The position numbers were made by a program, and so were the translations under genes. Under the pieces are notes generated by a model that saw only the letters and a list, made by a program, of their open reading frames with translations, searched no databases and was not told the origin of the DNA. This document shows positions 1 to 14,300 of a stretch of 64,000 bases of DNA, piece after piece. The number at the start of each line of letters is the position of its first letter. Positions within the stretch are counted from its first letter, which is position 1. The stretch is from NCBI RefSeq assembly GCF_910592395.1, contig NC_088314.1:3968001-4032000 (forward strand), read 5' to 3'. Source of the stretch: Lineus longissimus. Lineage: Eukaryota > Nemertea > Pilidiophora > Heteronemertea > Lineidae.

Positions 1-3000
1 AATGTTGAAAGTCTAGACTACGTCCCATTCCAAAAAGACAACAACATGTACAAATTGGTTTAATAGGGACGCAGATTTGAAGGGTGGAAATTTAGTAGCA
101 CAAGTTCAAGTATTTATGTGCACTTTGTAACAGTACAGTTGATACCAAAATTGCCAAAATAGAATCTGAGATGTGGTTTTCACGGTTTTTCAGTTTTCTG
201 GCTCAACCAGAAAACAGCTCACTCTTATTTTCGGGATTGCTCGTTTAAAAAAAAGAAAGGTTTTTGCCGTAAATCAGTCAAATTTGGAAAACTCTGCTTC
301 TACTATTTTCTTTCGTAAAGCAAATTGTAAAATCCGATTTCGGGAAAGAATGGGATCTTGGTTCTCTTATCATTGAGAATATCTAATAATTCCTTCACCC
401 AGGCAAACCGCACTGGAGGACTTGCATTACAGATCCGTATCTTTCCATTAGCTGCTTTATAAAATAACCATTTATAACTTAATGCCCGATATTACAATGG
501 GGAGAAAGAGGATTTCGCCCAGATGGAAAATCATATGATTCGAGGCAACTTTTGATAATGTGGCATGAAGGTCGCAGTAATGAATAGCCTTGCCTTCAAA
601 TAGCACCCTGATATCAGTGAGTTCTGGCAACAATGGTTAAGAATGACTGCAGCCTTATTTCTTTGGGTTTCTCGCATTCAGTTGGTATTTGCTGAAGGGC
701 GTACTTGTCACTACTCTCTGAAGGGGCATGGTGTGAAATGAAAGGGTCTCCTTCCTATCTGTCTTGGGTTACCTTTTGAGCGGGGGCCTTGAGGCGGTTC
801 GTGTGGTACTGGGCCACCCAAGTTGAAGGGCGGGCCGGAAGAGGCTGGTATCTGCAATGCGATTGCAGGTTTGGTTATTTTAACTACATTGCGTAAACTT
901 GTTAATGAAATGCCCATGAAGTATTATAATGCTGAGAATATTTCTGGCGGTCTCTGCATGCCCAAAGAATTCACCGATCAAAACCAAATTTCATTACATG
1001 TATCAGTCTATCTGGAACTAACAACAAATTATTCATCCAATTGTCTACAACCCGAAAAAAATCAGACAAGGTCGTTAAAGTGCATTATTCTAATTTTCCA
1101 AAAATATACGATGATCTCATATTTGATCAGATACAATTTCGACATATTCATCACGCGCATTTCAAGGTTGTCATCCCGACATTTTTAACCAATCCGAGGC
1201 AAGCTTCTCGCCGCGCAGGTTTAGCTGCCTAATCACGCGAGAATCAGTCATCGATCACCCAGTTGATATATTACAAAATTTATGAAAATGTACATTGATT
1301 GCTCAGGCTGTCATTAATAGTTTAATACTGATGTATTCTCTTCTGCTGATGACTGGGACACCGTGAAAAGATCCTATCATCGTGCTTCTTTCCGATCGTA
1401 TCTCGACCGGTTTACTCAGATATTGCTCAATCTTTCCGCCCCGATGTTGGGCTATTTTTTTCTCCAACTCCTCAATCGATTCGTTAAGATTCTTTCGCTG
1501 ATACATGGAATATGTATATCAATCCAACTCGTCACTCTCTTCAACCAAAAATTGGGAAGCTTCCGCTTAGGATATTTGCCATCAGAAGCCATGTAAGCAT
1601 GGTGAGGCCCATGGCGCATGACTTCCGAGCCGAACAAGCATGTCATGTGTCTTCTGATTGGCCAATACCTGATCGAAAGTTCCAAACTCCTGTTGGAGTC
1701 ATCTCACTGCAAAGGGTTAACCCCAATAAAAGTGACACTCTTCTCAACTTTCACTTCAAAAGTCTAATCTACAACCTTAAATTTGCATCAAATTACGGTT
1801 GAAAAGGATAGTGTCTGAATCTTTCTAGATCCCCGCATTCAAAGTTTACACAACATAAATCAGTCTACGGCAATCATGAACTTAGCCAAAGCAGTTATGG
1901 GCACACTTTATAACTTGCTCACTTTTGACTTTCTTATCGCCATGTATCCAAACGTCTTAAACAGCACAAAGAAGATATAATAATGAATAAATTCTATTGA
2001 AAGGAAGAGGTTGCTTCTTTGATAAGGTTGGAGGGGATGAACATTAAATCCCGGTGAAGCAACGCGAGATGTTATAGTAACGGGATGAGGACGGGTGCTG
2101 CGCTGGGGCGCACGTGGATTCGGGACTAAACACAATATGAGTTGAAAAGAACACGTAGAGCAGTTTATTGCTAAATAGGAATATAACATTGCATAATTAA
2201 CCAAAGCTATTCATCTTAATTTGCCCAAGTTTTGGCGCAAGTTATCAGGATCTCATTAAGTTTCATTTCCAACCCGTCATTATTTTCACTTTTTTGTCAT
2301 TGGGCCCTCAATTAGCGGGCTTGGGCGGGCGGTTGCAGCGCTACATAATTCGAAGGTGATTATAGATTAATCATATATGGAAAGCTGGTGCTGACACGCG
2401 TTCGAGACGCAGTCCCGATCGCGCGCACCAGTACAGAAAAACGAAAGGACGAAGGCGCTCGGAGCGGAGCCACGCGGCCATCCATGCCCCGAATACTAAA
2501 ACCCAAGACCCTCGAGGGTAGAAACAGAACAACCCTTTCCAATATTGTTTCCCCACTCCCTTCTGATAAGAAATTAACAAAACAAAACTTATGATATTTT
2601 ACCCGTGCGCCGCACACCGCCTACTATCCCCAGCGCGCGTTAGGTCTGCATTCGATCCTTTCAATCGAGCATGGTGCCCGATTCATCGATGCTTTCGCGC
2701 AGAACAAAAACAAAACAAAGGAAGCTAATTATTTTCTCGTGGATAATAAATATAAGCACAGTCCCCTTCAACGTTGACAAATCATCCGAACATCCATCAG
2801 ACCTTGCACAATGCCTCCAGACTGATTGATATCGTCATTGTACTGTTTAAGCCAAACGTTAACTATTTAAGAAGAATATGAGCTTTCGGTGCGATGTTAG
2901 AACTTTTATTTCTTACGCACAACTGCTATCAAATATCGTTTTAGCGTGCATTGTCATATGTTTCCACTCAATGATTTATTTAAAGTTTAAAGTGTTAATT

Positions 3001-6000
3001 TAGCTCGTTCGAGTGTGATTTAGAAGTTACTGAACCAAATCCTATCAAAATTAAAACGCCATTGCAAGGTGTAAACTTTGTCATCCGAAATGATTGTCTG
3101 AATGTGCTGTTAGTGCGGTTCGTGCAGTATATTTCAGAGGTATAAGACAAGAAAACAAGCCCATTACACGCGGGGGTACTATCAGTATTTTCAGGTGTTT
3201 TGAAGAAAATCTGTAGTCGCGTAGCGCTTACAGAAATGAGGCGTTTTGTTGCTATATTTCAACACGACAGATTGGACAACTGTCAGGAATAGTCAACAAC
3301 TCTAATATGATTTTCGCCACCCATATCGGTGTGTCAATAGATTACATCGCAGTCTCCAAGGAAAGCAAGGTTTACTCTCTAATGCTTCCAACTGTGCACC
3401 TAAAATGAGTCAAAATCAGGCAGAGTCGAATCAGAAAATCAAGAAATCAATGGTCTATCTTTACCAGCCGTATCTGTATCAATAGATAACACTGCGGTCT
3501 CCAAGGGGCGGGAGGTATACTGTCTTGATCGAGATGTTTTCGATGTGGATCAATGGTGGTCCCCGCAGGTAGAGTGTGCAAATCAACTGATAACATTTAT
3601 AAAGGAATGACATAGATTAGATTAATTATCGGCGACACTATTTCAGCGGGTGGATCCGTACTGATAACGCCCGATGAAATGGAGTCAGTGTCGAAACGAG
3701 AAAGATGGGCAATGGTGGTTTTGAACGCGACCAACTCAACAACGATATGCTGTAAATTGCCTTCGGCGGTAAGACGCCGTAACCCATTCAAAACAATTCG
3801 CAAGTTCAACAAGAACGGATATGGCATTCCTCGATTTTTATGGTATTTTGTCAGTATTTGTCCCAAACGTATTCTGCTACGAACGCGTTCACCCTTAACA
3901 CATCGAGTATCCTGGTTAAGTACCATGTTGGCCATGGCCCAGCATCTTCAACACAGTTACCTTCTCTAGACTGGTTGCCGACCATGGCTAAGGACTCCAA
4001 TGTTGCCCCAAACATACCAAAGCACTTGAAGGATAATCTTACCCAACTCGCACTCTTCCTCAGCCTGACACCATTCAGTCCCCAACAATCACTTCCTCTC
4101 CCAGTCTAGTGATGATAAATCAGAACAGTATCGATTAATAAAACGCTTCATTCAAATGCGCGTAGGCCCATAGAATATAAAATATTTCAAAGATAGTAAA
4201 TCAAGCATATTTTACCATAATATCTACGCCATGACTTCAAGCATACAAGCCTTTGCCAATATAGTTGCGAGATTCGGATCTTTTGGACCAGCTGACACCA
4301 GGGCCGGAGTGATCATAGCAGAAGATAGAACACAGATTGTAACCGGGTTCGATCGCGGGGACTGGGGCTTTTTGATTGTGACTGATGGAAGATTAGATAT
4401 CTTGGTTTGACGGATGGTTGGAAACAACTGGCTGATCAGGACTACTGACAAGGATGCAACAGATTGGGACATTGTTCACTCATTCTGACCGGAATTATGA
4501 AAATATTTTTCAACAAAATCCTAATCCAGTCAGAACAGACTTTCCTTCTTGAAAACGTATTGAGCTGAGATTATTTTTATTGATAATATTTAGTCAGTTA
4601 AATGCTCTCTAAGTCCGAAGGTTTCAGTCACCAGTGTGAACATAACTGTGTCATTGGAAGCTTGTAATTCAAATCCATTCATCACCTTAGTATGTCAACT
4701 AATCTAGTCGCCTGCAGCCAGAAATACCTCACTATGAAACGGCTTACGGCTCAGTTGTAGCAAAGATCTTTGGTTGTCAGAAATTCCCATAAGCCTCAAT
4801 CACCATGCCACTTAAATAATTACTACCAAGAGAGCACACTTGCCTCCCCAGTTTATATCTTTACGAACTCTGCACGCTAAATCAGATTATAACATGTGCT
4901 TTCAGAAGAATCAGCAAGAAGTTTACATGTATCATCATGAAAGTTATGTGACAGGTTGACAAGCAATTTAGGAAAGTTGTCAACATTGTAAATATTTCTA
5001 ACGCTTTATCAGTACTCGATACTTCTCTTAACCCATCAATACGCATTTATTCACTTCATGCAACATTACATTAACCCCCGATAGGTTAGGAAGAAATTCT
5101 CAACGAAATCGAAAGCCATCAAAATCAACAGAACGCGTCACGTTATCAGCAACTAGAGTATTAAGATTAGAAGACTTTTATCCCAATTTCAGCTGGGATT
5201 CGGGATTTGTTGGCAAACTAATAACCAAAATGCCTCTCAAATGAGCCTATTAAGAAGGAATCAAGTAGAAATAACCTTAATATGCGGAGAGAGTTACACT
5301 AAATGAGCTGTTTTTGAAGATTTAATAACTTGGTAAACGAAATGACAATTTTATTTAGCTTATCTCTGCTTGTCGTGTCATTTCTGACAGTTGCGACCCG
5401 AGCAATGTAAGCCCCGGAGAATCGCTAGCCAAACACGGCTACAACCACTTATAGCAAGCGAGGGGCCAGATTTATCGGATGGGAGAATGGCAGAAATATT
5501 CATGGAGGGCGGCGCAGGTTATTTTGACTCGGGATCTTATCTCAAGCGTCCCCAAGAGAGCGGTGAAACGTCGGTACACGGCGCTCACGGAGTTCTTCCC
5601 CAATACCAGAAGTTGGCAATTACGCCCCAAAGCTTAAGTTCTCGTGGAAGCTCTGCTTGTGGACATTGCATTAAGATTTCAATTTGCGATCAACCAGTCA
5701 TTCTCAGCTTTCCATTTTCCTTCCCATGTTATCATAATTGAAAATCTAGGTTTTCAAAGCCGCTGTCCCGGCTGATTCATAACGACTGAGATAAGCTAGG
5801 CGAATAAATCGCTGTGCGATCCTAGCTTCGCCGTGTAATTATTCTGCATGTTAAATGTCAAATTCGGTGATAGGTCTCCCTGTGACCGTGTTCAACCTCG
5901 TCCCGTCGGACCAGGTGAATTGTGATGTCACCCTAACATGCTATACAGATATGTATAATGTATTGTAGATGCAGTGCAGCGCATCTTGCTCAAAACCGAA

Positions 6001-8053
6001 TGAATGCAATGATAAATGACATGCTTCCTGGCGAGAACAACTCTTGTAGATTGTTGTAAATGCACAACGATAAAGTTTCACTGATAAAACGCTGATGTAT
6101 ATCGTAGGTCTCATCACAGGTTGGATAAGATACCTGTACACCAACTGTACACAGACTTCCACTGCGTACAACGATAGTACTTTAGTAACACAGTGTTATG
6201 CACTTCCGGTGAACAAAATGACGTCTCGCAGGATCCCTAGTGTTGTGTTGACGACCTTATCACGTCTGCCTTGCCTTAAAGAACAGACTCTTGGGCCATG
6301 TTTTGTGTAACGGTTTACTTCTGCACTTTTTCTTGGGTTCTGTCGAAACTTGCTGGCTTGTGTAAGTAATTTTGTTGAATCCCTTTGGTCAAGGAAAAGT
6401 TCTGATTCTGTAAGCATCGCCAACTCCCACCATAATTTGACATGTATCAAGCATGTTATCAGTACCTGGACAATCAACTCCATATTAGATTCTTTTCCCA
6501 GGAACTCCTGTGATTGGTTCAGTGGCAACGAACAGCGTCTCGGTGACGCTGAATTCGGCGCCTCTGATTTGCCAACAGAAAGCTTTAAAGACGGAGCTGG
6601 AAGTTCTTCAAAACCATGTCTACCTCTTAACTCCAAGTTGGATTTTTTTGGGTAATGTTGCTCGTAGCAAAGAGTAAAAAGCTCAGCTCATCATAGCCTC
6701 TAAACCTCCAGTCGCCGATTCGAACCATCCTCGACGCGGCCTGGCCAACCCCCAGCTCTGCCAAGGGTTGCTGCCATGCTACTTCGACATTTCATCGAGG
6801 CAAGCTTTCGTAACAATTTAACTTTAAATTGTTCCTGTTATCTTACAAATCAGAATTTATTAAGAACGAGTGTACATCGGAGTCATTGAGTTGTATTTTA
6901 GCACCTTTTGTGGCACTTCGGCGATCCATTACAGTCGCCTGAATAACGCCTTTGTTTAGTTTAGAATGACAGAGATCCCCAAACTAGCTCATGACTGCAT
7001 AATTACTCATTTATAACTGATATCATCGCCATCTCCAGTGTTTGGTGATTGTCCGTTTCTGTATCAGAATATGCAAAGTGACACTTCATCTTATCATGGC
7101 TGAATAACGTCTTATCTTGGACGTCTTTCCATCCCTTTCACGCGCGTTCTATGACGTATACCCTAGAACAGCTATTTCCTCGCTTTTGTCGTTAATAATT
7201 GAGTTATTTCGAGTCGAGCTGATTATAAACATGAATTCAGATCTCGTGCCTATCTCGGAGGCGATCAGGGGCCGTTCCTGGCTGTTTTCTGCACGTTTCA
7301 CCACATTAGCATAGCTATCTCTCGTCGGTTGACTACAACCCCCTATTCTGATAAAACCAACGTTATTTGAATATAGAATCATTCGCTTTCTCTGGCATAT
7401 ATGACTCTGGCTTATCTCGGCAATATTCTGCCGATTTTCTTGCCGAGGTGACTCATTAATCACCGAGTTTATTTCACATCCCCGATTCCCTAGGACATAA
7501 ATCCCTACTCCTGACGAAGAGAGATAAGCAAGAGCATGCCAGATAAACATGATGAATCGTCTCCCAAGAAGGGTTTCCCAGTTCCACAGCCACATAGATA
7601 GTGTACAGAAGAAGATTTACCTAACGAATCTAGATATAAAATAAACCGTAGAGATCGTACGCAAAAGGATGGTCTCCACTGATAAAATTTAAAACAAAAG
7701 CTCAATAAAAGTATATAAATACATTGGCGGTTGGTTGATGCCGCAGACGAGACGTTATTCCGTCTTCTTGTTGGGTTTGGGCATGGGTTCTGCGTGGGCC
7801 GTGATCAAAGCACAGAGGGTGAGGGATTAAAACTCCCGTCAGTTCCCAACATGTTGACGCTGTTTCATCAGTCTGGCTTCACGAAGTAACAAGACATGAT
7901 TTCGCCAAATTGTCATGAAATTCCAAGATAGAATCCGCTGATGAATGTGTGTGTCCACAGAACGAACACCATCATGTGTATGATCAAATTGGGTGGATGC
8001 GTATTGGTGCTCGATTTTCAAAGCAGATTTAACCGAAATGTGATAAAATATAT
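1..8053. other. long stretch without a supportable gene
   Basis: Both strands carry only short open frames (at most about 150 codons) without recognisable domains or chains of phase-compatible exons. A minus-strand frame at 1303-1506 reads as plausible charged protein (it contains ESIEELEKKIAQHRGG) but has no partner exon. A short duplicated segment (3322-3385 and 3468-3530, sharing a core around 'cagtctccaagg') is the only repeat I noticed. The region is probably intergenic or a large intron. Confidence 0.6.
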
Positions 8054-8302
8054 GTGAATAAGGATGTAGGAGTGAGTGTTCTAATTTTGGCTTACAAAAG
8101 CCTTAGGATTCGAAAGCCGCGATGGTGCCCGTTTTACGTATTTTTCGAAGAGAAACCTCGTGAAGGTCGTGTATTTGAGATGCAAAATGGAAAAGCTGCG
8201 CCGGTAGGATTTAAATATGAAATTTGCCAATACGGAACTGGATATGTGACATTGTCTTATTCTGACATGGACGATCGGAAAGTCGCTTATTTCAAAAATT
8301 AG
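8054..8302 (+). CDS. small unrecognised ORF, possible exon
   Basis: An 82-codon frame whose second half reads like folded protein (GRVFEMQNGKAAPVGFKYEI, then YVTLSYSDMDD), with mixed polar and hydrophobic residues and no low complexity, ending in a stop after YFKN. I do not recognise the family. An AG just before the GAG AAA CCT stretch (about 8150) follows a T-rich run and could be a splice acceptor, which would make this a terminal exon. No upstream exon was found. It could equally be a chance frame. Confidence 0.22.
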   Translation: MNKDVGVSVLILAYKSLRIRKPRWCPFYVFFEEKPREGRVFEMQNGKAAPVGFKYEICQYGTGYVTLSYSDMDDRKVAYFKN

Positions 8303-11300
8303 TGAAGGTATGTAATGTCGACGTAGCTACTTTTCCCTGCATGATCTCTCCCTCACTCACTCGTCAAAAATACACTCTTCCCAGGCACCTCAGTCGTGAA
8401 TCACATCGAAAAATGGGCCGACGTGTAGTGGTACCCCAGTAACGCAGGCCTTTATCAATTGTTTTACGGCGGCGTCATGGTTTTATTCTGAAGAAAATAT
8501 CCTCATATATCATGAGAAGGACTTAATTCATGTTGTTTTACCTTATTTGCATTTTGAGCTAAATTTTCTTGAATTTTGTTTTCTAAGTTACGCGCAAACT
8601 CTCCAGTCTCTATTTGCCTCACAGTTTCTCCAAAGCCATCAAAAATATTTAACGGCTGCTCACAGAAGTATATTTGCTATATATTTCCCTTCTAAGACTG
8701 TCTCAAAATTAAAATCAAAATGCGAAAGCAATGCTAAATAAAAGACGTGATTTACAAAGTTTCTCCGTCATTTCTGACACAAAACACGCTGTAATAAAAC
8801 GAAAAATATTTCGTTGCGTGCACGTGAAAACAATTACCATCAGCTGGAATGGTTTGTGCGAATTCTGCTAAACGTAACACGTCTTGCGATCCTTACATCA
8901 CATCAAAAATATTCTTAGAATAATATTTGTGGTGATATGAGAGGACCCATGTGAATCTCAGCTTCAGTTTGGTAGCTTCAGTGAGTTGCTGGCGTTCCTT
9001 ATCACTGAGCAATTATTATTTGTTTGTGTAGATGGGGAGTTTAAGTTTAGTCGGCAATTAAATTGTGCTAAGCGTAACACGTCTTGCGATACTTATATCA
9101 CATCGAAAGTGTCATTGGAATAATATTTGTGGTGACACGAGTGGACGTGTTTAGATCTATAGCTTCACTTTGGGAGCTTCAGTGAGTTGCTGGTGTTCCG
9201 CGTCACTGCGCAATTATTGTTTGTTGGTTTGTTTACATGTAAAGGGGGAGTTTAAAGTTTAGCCAGCACCTCAGACTCATTTTTTTCATCATTGGTGAAT
9301 GACCTAATGTGCATGTAACTTTTAATAAAGAATATTAATTGCATTCACGGAGTCACATCAATTGTACGTACGTTGAATCTGAATCATGCCGAATCCTAAT
9401 TCAACTTTTGTCTCTACTCCTACCACAAAGTGTAAAGGTATGCCGTTGCATAACCTAGATACGGTTGTGCGTTTTATCAGGGACCTGCAAGGAGCTGCAA
9501 TCAAGAGATAACCGAGTCCATACCGCCCTAGGCGACTGACAAGTCGCAGTCAAGATGATTGAAACCGCACGGCCCGTGCCCTCGCCCGCTCCGTCCGCGT
9601 GTCACAACCGCGGCGTCTATTGACACCGGACGTTTTCATAACGCGCATTCTTTATCATATTTCCCCAGTCCTCCGGTTCATAATTACTTCAACGCCAGTG
9701 AATTTTCTACATAAGAAATAAATTGGCGCTTTTTCTTTGTTGGATTAACCGAACACGGAGCAACAATCGGGTAGGAATACGTTGCAAGGGCAACACTAAA
9801 TTACCGGGAGGACAATATTGTTATTCTTTCGCGCTAATAAGATTTTGACGCGGACAATATGAGATTGTTGCGAGCGTCCGACGGCCCATCTCTGCCGCTG
9901 GAGAGATAAACGCGGATTAGTTAACTTCAGTGGACTCTTCACAATGTCCCGTATGAATATTGATAGAGACACGGGTCTTGGCTACGCGCTTGTCCGAATT
10001 CTTTAGAGCTAAGCCCATATCAGTGTTGCTTTCATGTTTGGAAAGTTTACTCAAGGTGGATCACCGTTAATCACAATGTTCTACAGAGAATAAAGATAAT
10101 CTAATTGTGGCGGGGTAACTATAGAGACATAGCAGAAAGAAAATTTAGTCCCCTGACGAATAAGTCCTTACCTACTGTCTAATGCAAGATTGGCTGGTGT
10201 ACGGTTTTAAAAACCTAAGTTCCGATACATCATTACTTGAAGAGAGCTTGGGACAGCATCACCAAGTTCTCTCTACAGATATTTAGAGCAGCTGCACTGT
10301 AACGACCAAAGGATTAAAATTGACAACATCTTATTAATGGCCGTGCAAAGGGTGGCACTCATGTGGTAAACCAAAAGTCCTTCAGTGTTGCTAAATGCAT
10401 GTACTTGCTTTAACACGAATAAAGGTTTCAAGAACAGACTTAACAAAGTCAAGAGGTTATTTTTTTATTTTTGTAAAAAGGATGACAAAAATTATTAATG
10501 ACTTTATAAGAAGAATATCCAAATCAGAAAAAGGTGTGAGGGGAGTTTTACCACCTGTTCAAAATGCTTTAGAATTATTACTCAAGGCTGCTGCAAGAAA
10601 AGGGCCATCAAATACAACACTTGAAAGTGACATTCAAAAATAGAAATAAAATTGATGACTTGCCAGATTTTGAGGATTTTTTTCTTTTCAGCTGAAAAAA
10701 AAATCATTATAAGATTTTTATCTGAATAAAGTTAACAAACTACCGCACTCTCAAGTTGTTTGTTAATGCAAATCATTTTAAGTCCCATTAATTATTTTTC
10801 TATTTCATGGCCCTAATTTCAAAATCATTTTGAGCCATTGTGAAACAAACCATGCTGACAAAGGAGCCATTTATACTGGCCTAATTAACTCCTTAATAGA
10901 TATGAAATCAACCAAACAAATATTAATGAAAGTGTCTTAAATATTTTAATGAACGAGTTTGGAAGACGATTTTGACAGTTTAGTTTATCTCGTGGTTTGA
11001 GTGAGTAATGACTTCGCCGTTTGTCGAAAGAGGTGGGTTGGCTGTGGAGCTTTTCAGGGACACTCTGTAATCAACCAGATTCGGAGGGAGGAGAAGTCTC
11101 TCGGTAGGATTACGATATCGTTTGATATTGTTTTCCCTGTATATCGACATGAATACATTCGTATATCTATCTCTTCAGGTTTGATAGTAGTTGCTTTGTC
11201 CTCCCTATTTTGTTGCCTGCAGCGATGTTCTATTTCAGATTTTCTTCAAATACTGGTATTAACTTCACCCTGTTTCTTTTATATTTCCAGATTCCTAACA

Positions 11301-14300
11301 ATCTGTGGACAACGAGGTGGCATACTGGGAAACGGAAGTGACCGAATTTTGGCGAGACTGTGAATTAACGAGACAATAGAATATTCAATATTCTATTATT
11401 TTGAACTTGACAGTCATTAAAACGTTTGCCATGTCGATCAGCTGACCAGTCACGTGTGAGCATCGCGCTTAAACCACATCCGTCAGAAGATGACATCGTC
11501 ATGGTCGGGCAAATCTCTCGATCGTCGTGTGTCTCTGGAGGAACAAACGGCACGTTTTTCTCATTGTCGGCCATGGATGGCAGAGAAAGCATGCACCATT
11601 TCGTTCCTAAATGATTCCTACTCTATGAACTGGCAATTCAAATAGTCTGGAATTCAAATCATTTTGCGCACCAGTCGGCCGTGTAGGTATTCACAAAGTG
11701 AAATTTAAAAAGCATTTGACACGTCTGTCATCAGATCAGTGTCTCTGTGAATTCAAACCAAGAGTAAAGATGAGGTATTTAAAACAACAATGAAAACATG
11801 AATGAAAATTTTAGTGTCATTATAGAATAAGAGTGGAAAAGGTACATTATATACCACGAAAAAAAGACCCTTTATTTGATGTACTTCAAATAGATCCTGA
11901 GACGATTTTGCTAAAAAGCTATTTCAAGACAGGATTGAACTACATGTGTACATGTAGTATCAAAACAAATTTCTGAGAGTTCATATGGAAGAAATTTTGC
12001 TTGATATGGCTGTTCAATCACTATATCGGACCAGGACAGGGGGACGGGTAGCCCCATGTACACGACTCGCTGAGAGAGATTGTTGCCTAGTTCCTTCACG
12101 CGACCTCGCCAACAGTTTCTGTGCAGGTTTCAATTTGGGACGTGTAAAGTACTGTTTTATACCGTTTTATAGCAATGACAGTTCCCAGGAAGAACGGTGC
12201 CTTCAGTGATGTCATCAGCGACGGATGCCGACGCCAACCAATGAAATGATGTGCCTTCTTTCACATTGATGATTCAACACTGGCGCTTATCTCTTTTGGA
12301 TATCTCTATCGTGAGTCAAAGTTACTGTTACCGGGTGTAATCAGCTATGCAAGAGATAGCGAATGCTCAGTAAACGTCAGTGAATTCGACATAACTTTGA
12401 TATATTCCCCGAATAATACGAGGGATGTATTAGTTTATAGTGTTGGGAAGGTTTGAATACAAAATCTAAATGAATCCATCGATTTTTCATTGTTGTGTTT
12501 GTGATTTTAATGGCCTAGTATGTATATACGTATATTCGATTCATTGAATTTTTATACATTTTTAACCACTTCGTGTATATAAATGTAAGTAAAATGAATA
12601 TGCATTTGGTGATAAAAACCGTCAGTCAGGGAAAACACAATTACTTTACAAAACTATTGGCCAAATTAAGGGTCGTACGGCAATGAAACTATACGCCAAT
12701 CACCAAAGGCTTGAACCTTACCTAATTAATTCTCCCCTGTAATCAAACTGATAAAAGTCGCATTTGAAATAATACTAGTCGTAGGAATTAGTCGGGATAA
12801 AAGAACAGTTGTTACACTTGGTGATATTTTAAAACAAGGAGTTTCCTGACGACAGCCGTTGGATGACAATAGGCAAGTGATGGGCCCTCTTATGTTCTCC
12901 CTAGTAACCACGCGTCGGTTTCGCTGTGAAAAACACCAGAGTCCTCGCTTTGAGTCAATAAAAGCAATTACGCGAGTTGGGCCGGCCGCGGTTATCATTA
13001 TGTATTGTTATTTCTGAAAGATAACGAATAATGTATTGTTTCTCCAGAATATTTATTTCAAATGTAATTATATTTTGGTTAAATTTTGGGTGACAAATGG
13101 GTGGCTGATAACATCTAAAATGTGGAAACAAAGGTGCAATGTTGATGATTGCGGGCTGATGTATGCGATGGGAGGTATTCTTCAGTCTTGTTGCCAATCC
13201 CGAAGTAGGAAATCCGCATCACAAATGTATGTATGAAGTCTTTTCCCCTATAGTATTTGCCTCTAAATATTATACATGTACATTTCCAGCGAATACTTGT
13301 TTTAGTGTCAGTGTCAGTTGTCACAGCTCTCATGCCCTTACAAACCCTAGGTTCGCCAGGCAACAGCATATCACTATAGCATCATCCAAGTGGAAAATTG
13401 TCTCCAACAGGATTTAGGCGATTTATGCAGAGACGCGGGTTGATGTTACACCTCTAGGTTAGCAGAGGCGGGTTGGTGTCAAGTTCGAATTGTTCTAGGG
13501 ACAATGCGTTTACCACTTGAGAGTCGGGATGAAGTGACAGAACAAAAGGTTTGCTTGAGATAATTCGGCCACAAGTGATGCAGCCTGGAGGCTGGAGGAT
13601 TAAGGGTAGCGACATCTTCCGTTACCCAGCTAAACTCATAGCGGTGATTTGCGACGATCGAAAATGATGGCACTTTATAATTTCAAGAGAAGAGAGACGT
13701 GAGCTACTTACTGTTCTCTCAATGAATCTATGTCTGCTCCTGAAACGGTATCAAGGTCGACCAGAACCTTAAGAAGAGTCGTAGTCAAAACGATCTGGCC
13801 ACAGACCACAATTTCGGAGTTTGAAGTTCAGACAATTCGGACAAATGAACCAACCAATTAATGGCCTGTCACAATATTGCAATTAAGTTCTATCATCGGA
13901 CAACAATTGTAGCCCACGAAGAAGCTGGACGCGATCACAAATTATCCTCACCCACTCGCGGTTTAAGAAGTAAACATTGTTTGCATGTAGATTGACCGCA
14001 CGTCCATTGTAATCTGACCATTGTCCAGTCGGATCATCTCGCTGGTGATTTATGAAAACCAATGCAGTGTGTCAATGTAAATAGACAAGTTTATAGCTCA
14101 TCTTTGATGGCTTGTGATTCTGGGTGAACGTACGGTCAGTTTGACGATATTTCATCTCTCTTGTCGGTGATCCGTCGTCGAGGACTGGGTTTCCACGGAT
14201 CCCGTGTTTCATCATTATTTCGCGTGACTTCACGGACTACTCCTCAAAACTATCTGGTTTTGGCAAAATCAGCAATGATGATTTTACTCACTTCGGAAAA

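Noticed and set aside
6700-6790. tRNA-like B box on the minus strand ('ggttcgaatc')
   Set aside because: No convincing A box or cloverleaf pairing could be drawn, so it was not called as a tRNA.
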